Positions 62,489-64,000 of a stretch of 64,000 nucleotides of DNA are shown piece by piece. The position numbers were made by a program, and so were the translations under genes. The notes below the pieces were generated by a model. It saw only the letters and a list, made by a program, of their open reading frames with translations. It did no database searches and was not told the DNA's origin. Each line of letters starts with the position of its first letter. The stretch's first letter is position 1. The stretch comes from Burkholderia pyrrocinia (GTDB taxonomy: Bacteria; Pseudomonadota; Gammaproteobacteria; Burkholderiales; Burkholderiaceae). The stretch lies in contig NZ_CP011503.1 of the NCBI RefSeq assembly GCF_001028665.1, forward strand, positions 3,224,001-3,288,000. Reading direction: 5' to 3'.

Positions 62489-63628
62489 GTGAAAAAGACA
62501 AGCGGAATGTGGGCCATGCTGGGCGTATGGCTGTGCGGCTGGCTCGTGATCCATGCCGCGCAAGCGGACACGACGACCGTCACCGACCTGGCCGGGCGGC
62601 AGGTCCGGATTCCCGCGCGCGTCGAGCGCGTGCTGCTTGGCGAGGGCCGCCTGCTGCCGGCGCTGGCGGTGGTCGACGGCGAAGATCCGACGCGCCGCCT
62701 CGTGGGCATGATGGGTGATTTCGAGCAACTCGATCCCGCGAGCTACGCGCAATGGCTCGCGCGCTTCCCGCGCCTGAAGGATGTGCCGCGCATCGGACGC
62801 TCGCAGTCCGGCAGCTTCAGCGACGAGCGCGCGCTCGCGCTGCGTCCGCAGGTCGCGATCTTCGGGCTCGGCGGCGGCCACGGCCCCGGCGAGCGCGATC
62901 GCGAAACGCTCGCGCGGCTCGAGGCGGCCGGCGTCGCGATCGTGTTCGTCGACTTCCGGCACGACCCGCTCGCCAACACGCCGCGCAGCATCGCGCTGCT
63001 CGGCCAGGTGCTCGGCTCGCCGCAGCGCGCGACGGAATTCAACACGTACTGGCAGCAGCAGCTAGACCTCGTCCGCACGCGGCTCGCGACCGCACGCCCG
63101 GTCGCACCGAGCGTGTTCCTCGAAAGCCGTGTCGGCCTGTCGGGCGACTGCTGCGACACGATGACCGGCATGATGGGCCACCTGCTCGACGCCGCCGGCG
63201 GCAACAACGTCGCGAAAGGCCGCGTGCCCGGCGAGCATGGCACGCTGAACCCCGAATACCTGCTGAGCCGCCAGCCCGATTTCTACATCGGCACCGCGAT
63301 CGGCTCGCTCCAGACGCTGCAAAGTGCGCCGCAGCGCATCGCGCTCGGCGCCGGCGTGCCGCGCGACGCCGCCGTCCGCTCGCTCGACCGTGCGCTGAAG
63401 CGGCCGCAGATCGCGCCGCTGCGCGCGATCCGCGAGCGGCGCGCGTATGCGATCTGGCATCACTTCTACAATTCGCCGTTCAACGTCGTCGCCGTGCAGG
63501 CGCTGGCCAAGTGGCTGCATCCGGCGCTGTTCGCCGATCTCGATCCGCGCGCCACGTTCGACACGATGGTGCGACGCTTCCAGCCCGTTGCGCTGCAAGG
63601 CGAATACTGGGTGCAGGAAGGGTCCTGA
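62489..63628 (+). CDS. Periplasmic ferri-siderophore-binding protein (FepB/FhuD-like)
   Basis: A 379-residue binding protein. The signal peptide (about residues 1-30, ending AAQA) precedes TVTDLAGRQVRIPARVERVLLGEGRLLPAL, the start of COG0614-type iron-siderophore binding proteins. AVIFGLG-type strands and the long hinge helix follow. The GTG start has GGGAG upstream and lies 19 bp after the Fur box. Its partner permease and ATPase are not in the window and may lie beyond 64000. It overlaps none and is followed one base later by the esterase gene. Confidence 0.88.
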   Translation: MKKTSGMWAMLGVWLCGWLVIHAAQADTTTVTDLAGRQVRIPARVERVLLGEGRLLPALAVVDGEDPTRRLVGMMGDFEQLDPASYAQWLARFPRLKDVPRIGRSQSGSFSDERALALRPQVAIFGLGGGHGPGERDRETLARLEAAGVAIVFVDFRHDPLANTPRSIALLGQVLGSPQRATEFNTYWQQQLDLVRTRLATARPVAPSVFLESRVGLSGDCCDTMTGMMGHLLDAAGGNNVAKGRVPGEHGTLNPEYLLSRQPDFYIGTAIGSLQTLQSAPQRIALGAGVPRDAAVRSLDRALKRPQIAPLRAIRERRAYAIWHHFYNSPFNVVAVQALAKWLHPALFADLDPRATFDTMVRRFQPVALQGEYWVQEGS

Positions 63629-63629
63629 C

Positions 63630-64000
63630 ATGCGGATGCCCGCCTCCTCCATGCGCCGCTCCCTGCTCGTCGCCGGATTGGCCGGCCCGCTCGGCGGCCG
63701 GCTCGCGCCCGCGTGTGCCGCCGATACGCGTGCGTGGCCCGGCCTCGACGCCGCACCGCCGGTCTTCGTGCCGAACAGCCGCCAGTTCGACGTGACGATC
63801 GCCGGCCGCACGCGGCGTCTGTTCGTCGCGTTGCCGGCCGAGCGTTCCGGCTCGCTGCCCCATCCGGTGCTCACCGTGCTCGACGGTAATGCGCTGTTCC
63901 CGCTCGCGGCACAACTCACCCGCAATCGCCGCGCGCGGCCGGACGGCACGCGCGACGCCGAGGCCGTCGTGATCGGCATCGGCTATCCGGTCGATGGGCC
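63630..64000 (+). CDS. Alpha/beta-hydrolase, probable siderophore esterase (IroE/Fes-like), truncated by window end
   Basis: At least 123 residues are in the window. A signal-like start (MRMPASSMRRSLLVAGLAGP) is followed by QFDVTIAGRTRRLFVALPAE and HPVLTVLDGNALFPLAAQL, the N-terminus of COG2819 esterases such as IroE. The catalytic Ser is beyond the edge. It begins one base after the binding-protein stop, so they share the Fur-controlled promoter. Confidence 0.82.
   Translation, partial: MRMPASSMRRSLLVAGLAGPLGGRLAPACAADTRAWPGLDAAPPVFVPNSRQFDVTIAGRTRRLFVALPAERSGSLPHPVLTVLDGNALFPLAAQLTRNRRARPDGTRDAEAVVIGIGYPVDG

Overview
The window looks like part of a secondary chromosome of a Burkholderia cepacia complex bacterium. 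The reasons are the high GC, the gene families present, a 2-ketogluconate operon, a potFGHI putrescine importer and a catecholate siderophore locus. No rRNA, complete tRNA, insertion sequence, prophage or CRISPR array was seen. Calls rest on reading translations, motifs and short sites by eye; no database search was run.

Layout. (1) 1-2.1 kb: a sigma-54 enhancer-binding protein reads toward a DUF3467-type gene and a gene cut by the window edge; a -24/-12 promoter and repeated TGTCAC/GTGACA motifs lie between. (2) 2.8-13.1 kb: mixed housekeeping genes: YciI-like protein, CorA, an orphan CydX-like peptide with a small kinase, a saccharopine-dehydrogenase-like enzyme, a DUF347 membrane protein with lipoprotein and two-component system, an Lrp regulator, a Spy-like protein and several small unknown genes. 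(3) 13.2-18.9 kb: ptxS and kguD-kguT-kguK-kguE for 2-ketogluconate use, with a tandem repeat array and a palindromic operator. (4) 19-23 kb: a LysR regulator divergent from a YeiH-type permease, then a ClC channel. (5) 23-29.7 kb: a TetR regulator divergent from a complete RND tripartite pump. (6) 29.8-31.4 kb: a MerR/TipAS regulator and a secreted unknown. (7) 31.5-36.5 kb: a sulfide/persulfide module. FisR, with its CX10CX6C sensor cysteines, is divergent from a persulfide dioxygenase, a phosphatase-fold/SQR fusion and a TauE-type exporter. (8) 36.7-47.5 kb: a secreted DUF3472-lectin protein, potFGHI, a DUF1289 protein, ompW and a nitronate-monooxygenase-like gene that share FNR-type boxes at the same distance from their starts, an aldehyde dehydrogenase and a small unknown. 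(9) 47.8-64 kb: a Fur-controlled catecholate siderophore locus. The minus strand carries, in transcription order, an AraC regulator, TonB receptor, EntC, EntE, EntB, DUF2218 protein, one-module NRPS (C-A-T-TE), EntA, DAHP synthase and MFS exporter. On the plus strand are a periplasmic binding protein and a truncated esterase.

How the genes work together. In the siderophore locus the DAHP synthase feeds the shikimate pathway, EntC-EntB-EntA make 2,3-dihydroxybenzoate (DHB), EntE loads DHB on the EntB carrier domain, and the NRPS couples it to an amino acid. My reading of the A-domain pocket (D-A-E-D-I-G-T-I-I-K) is acidic and unlike the EntF serine pocket. It points to lysine or a related diamino acid, so the product is more likely a cepaciachelin- or myxochelin-like DHB-lysine compound than enterobactin. 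In the sulfur module FisR would sense sulfane sulfur and switch on SQR and the dioxygenase, which oxidise sulfide to sulfite for export.
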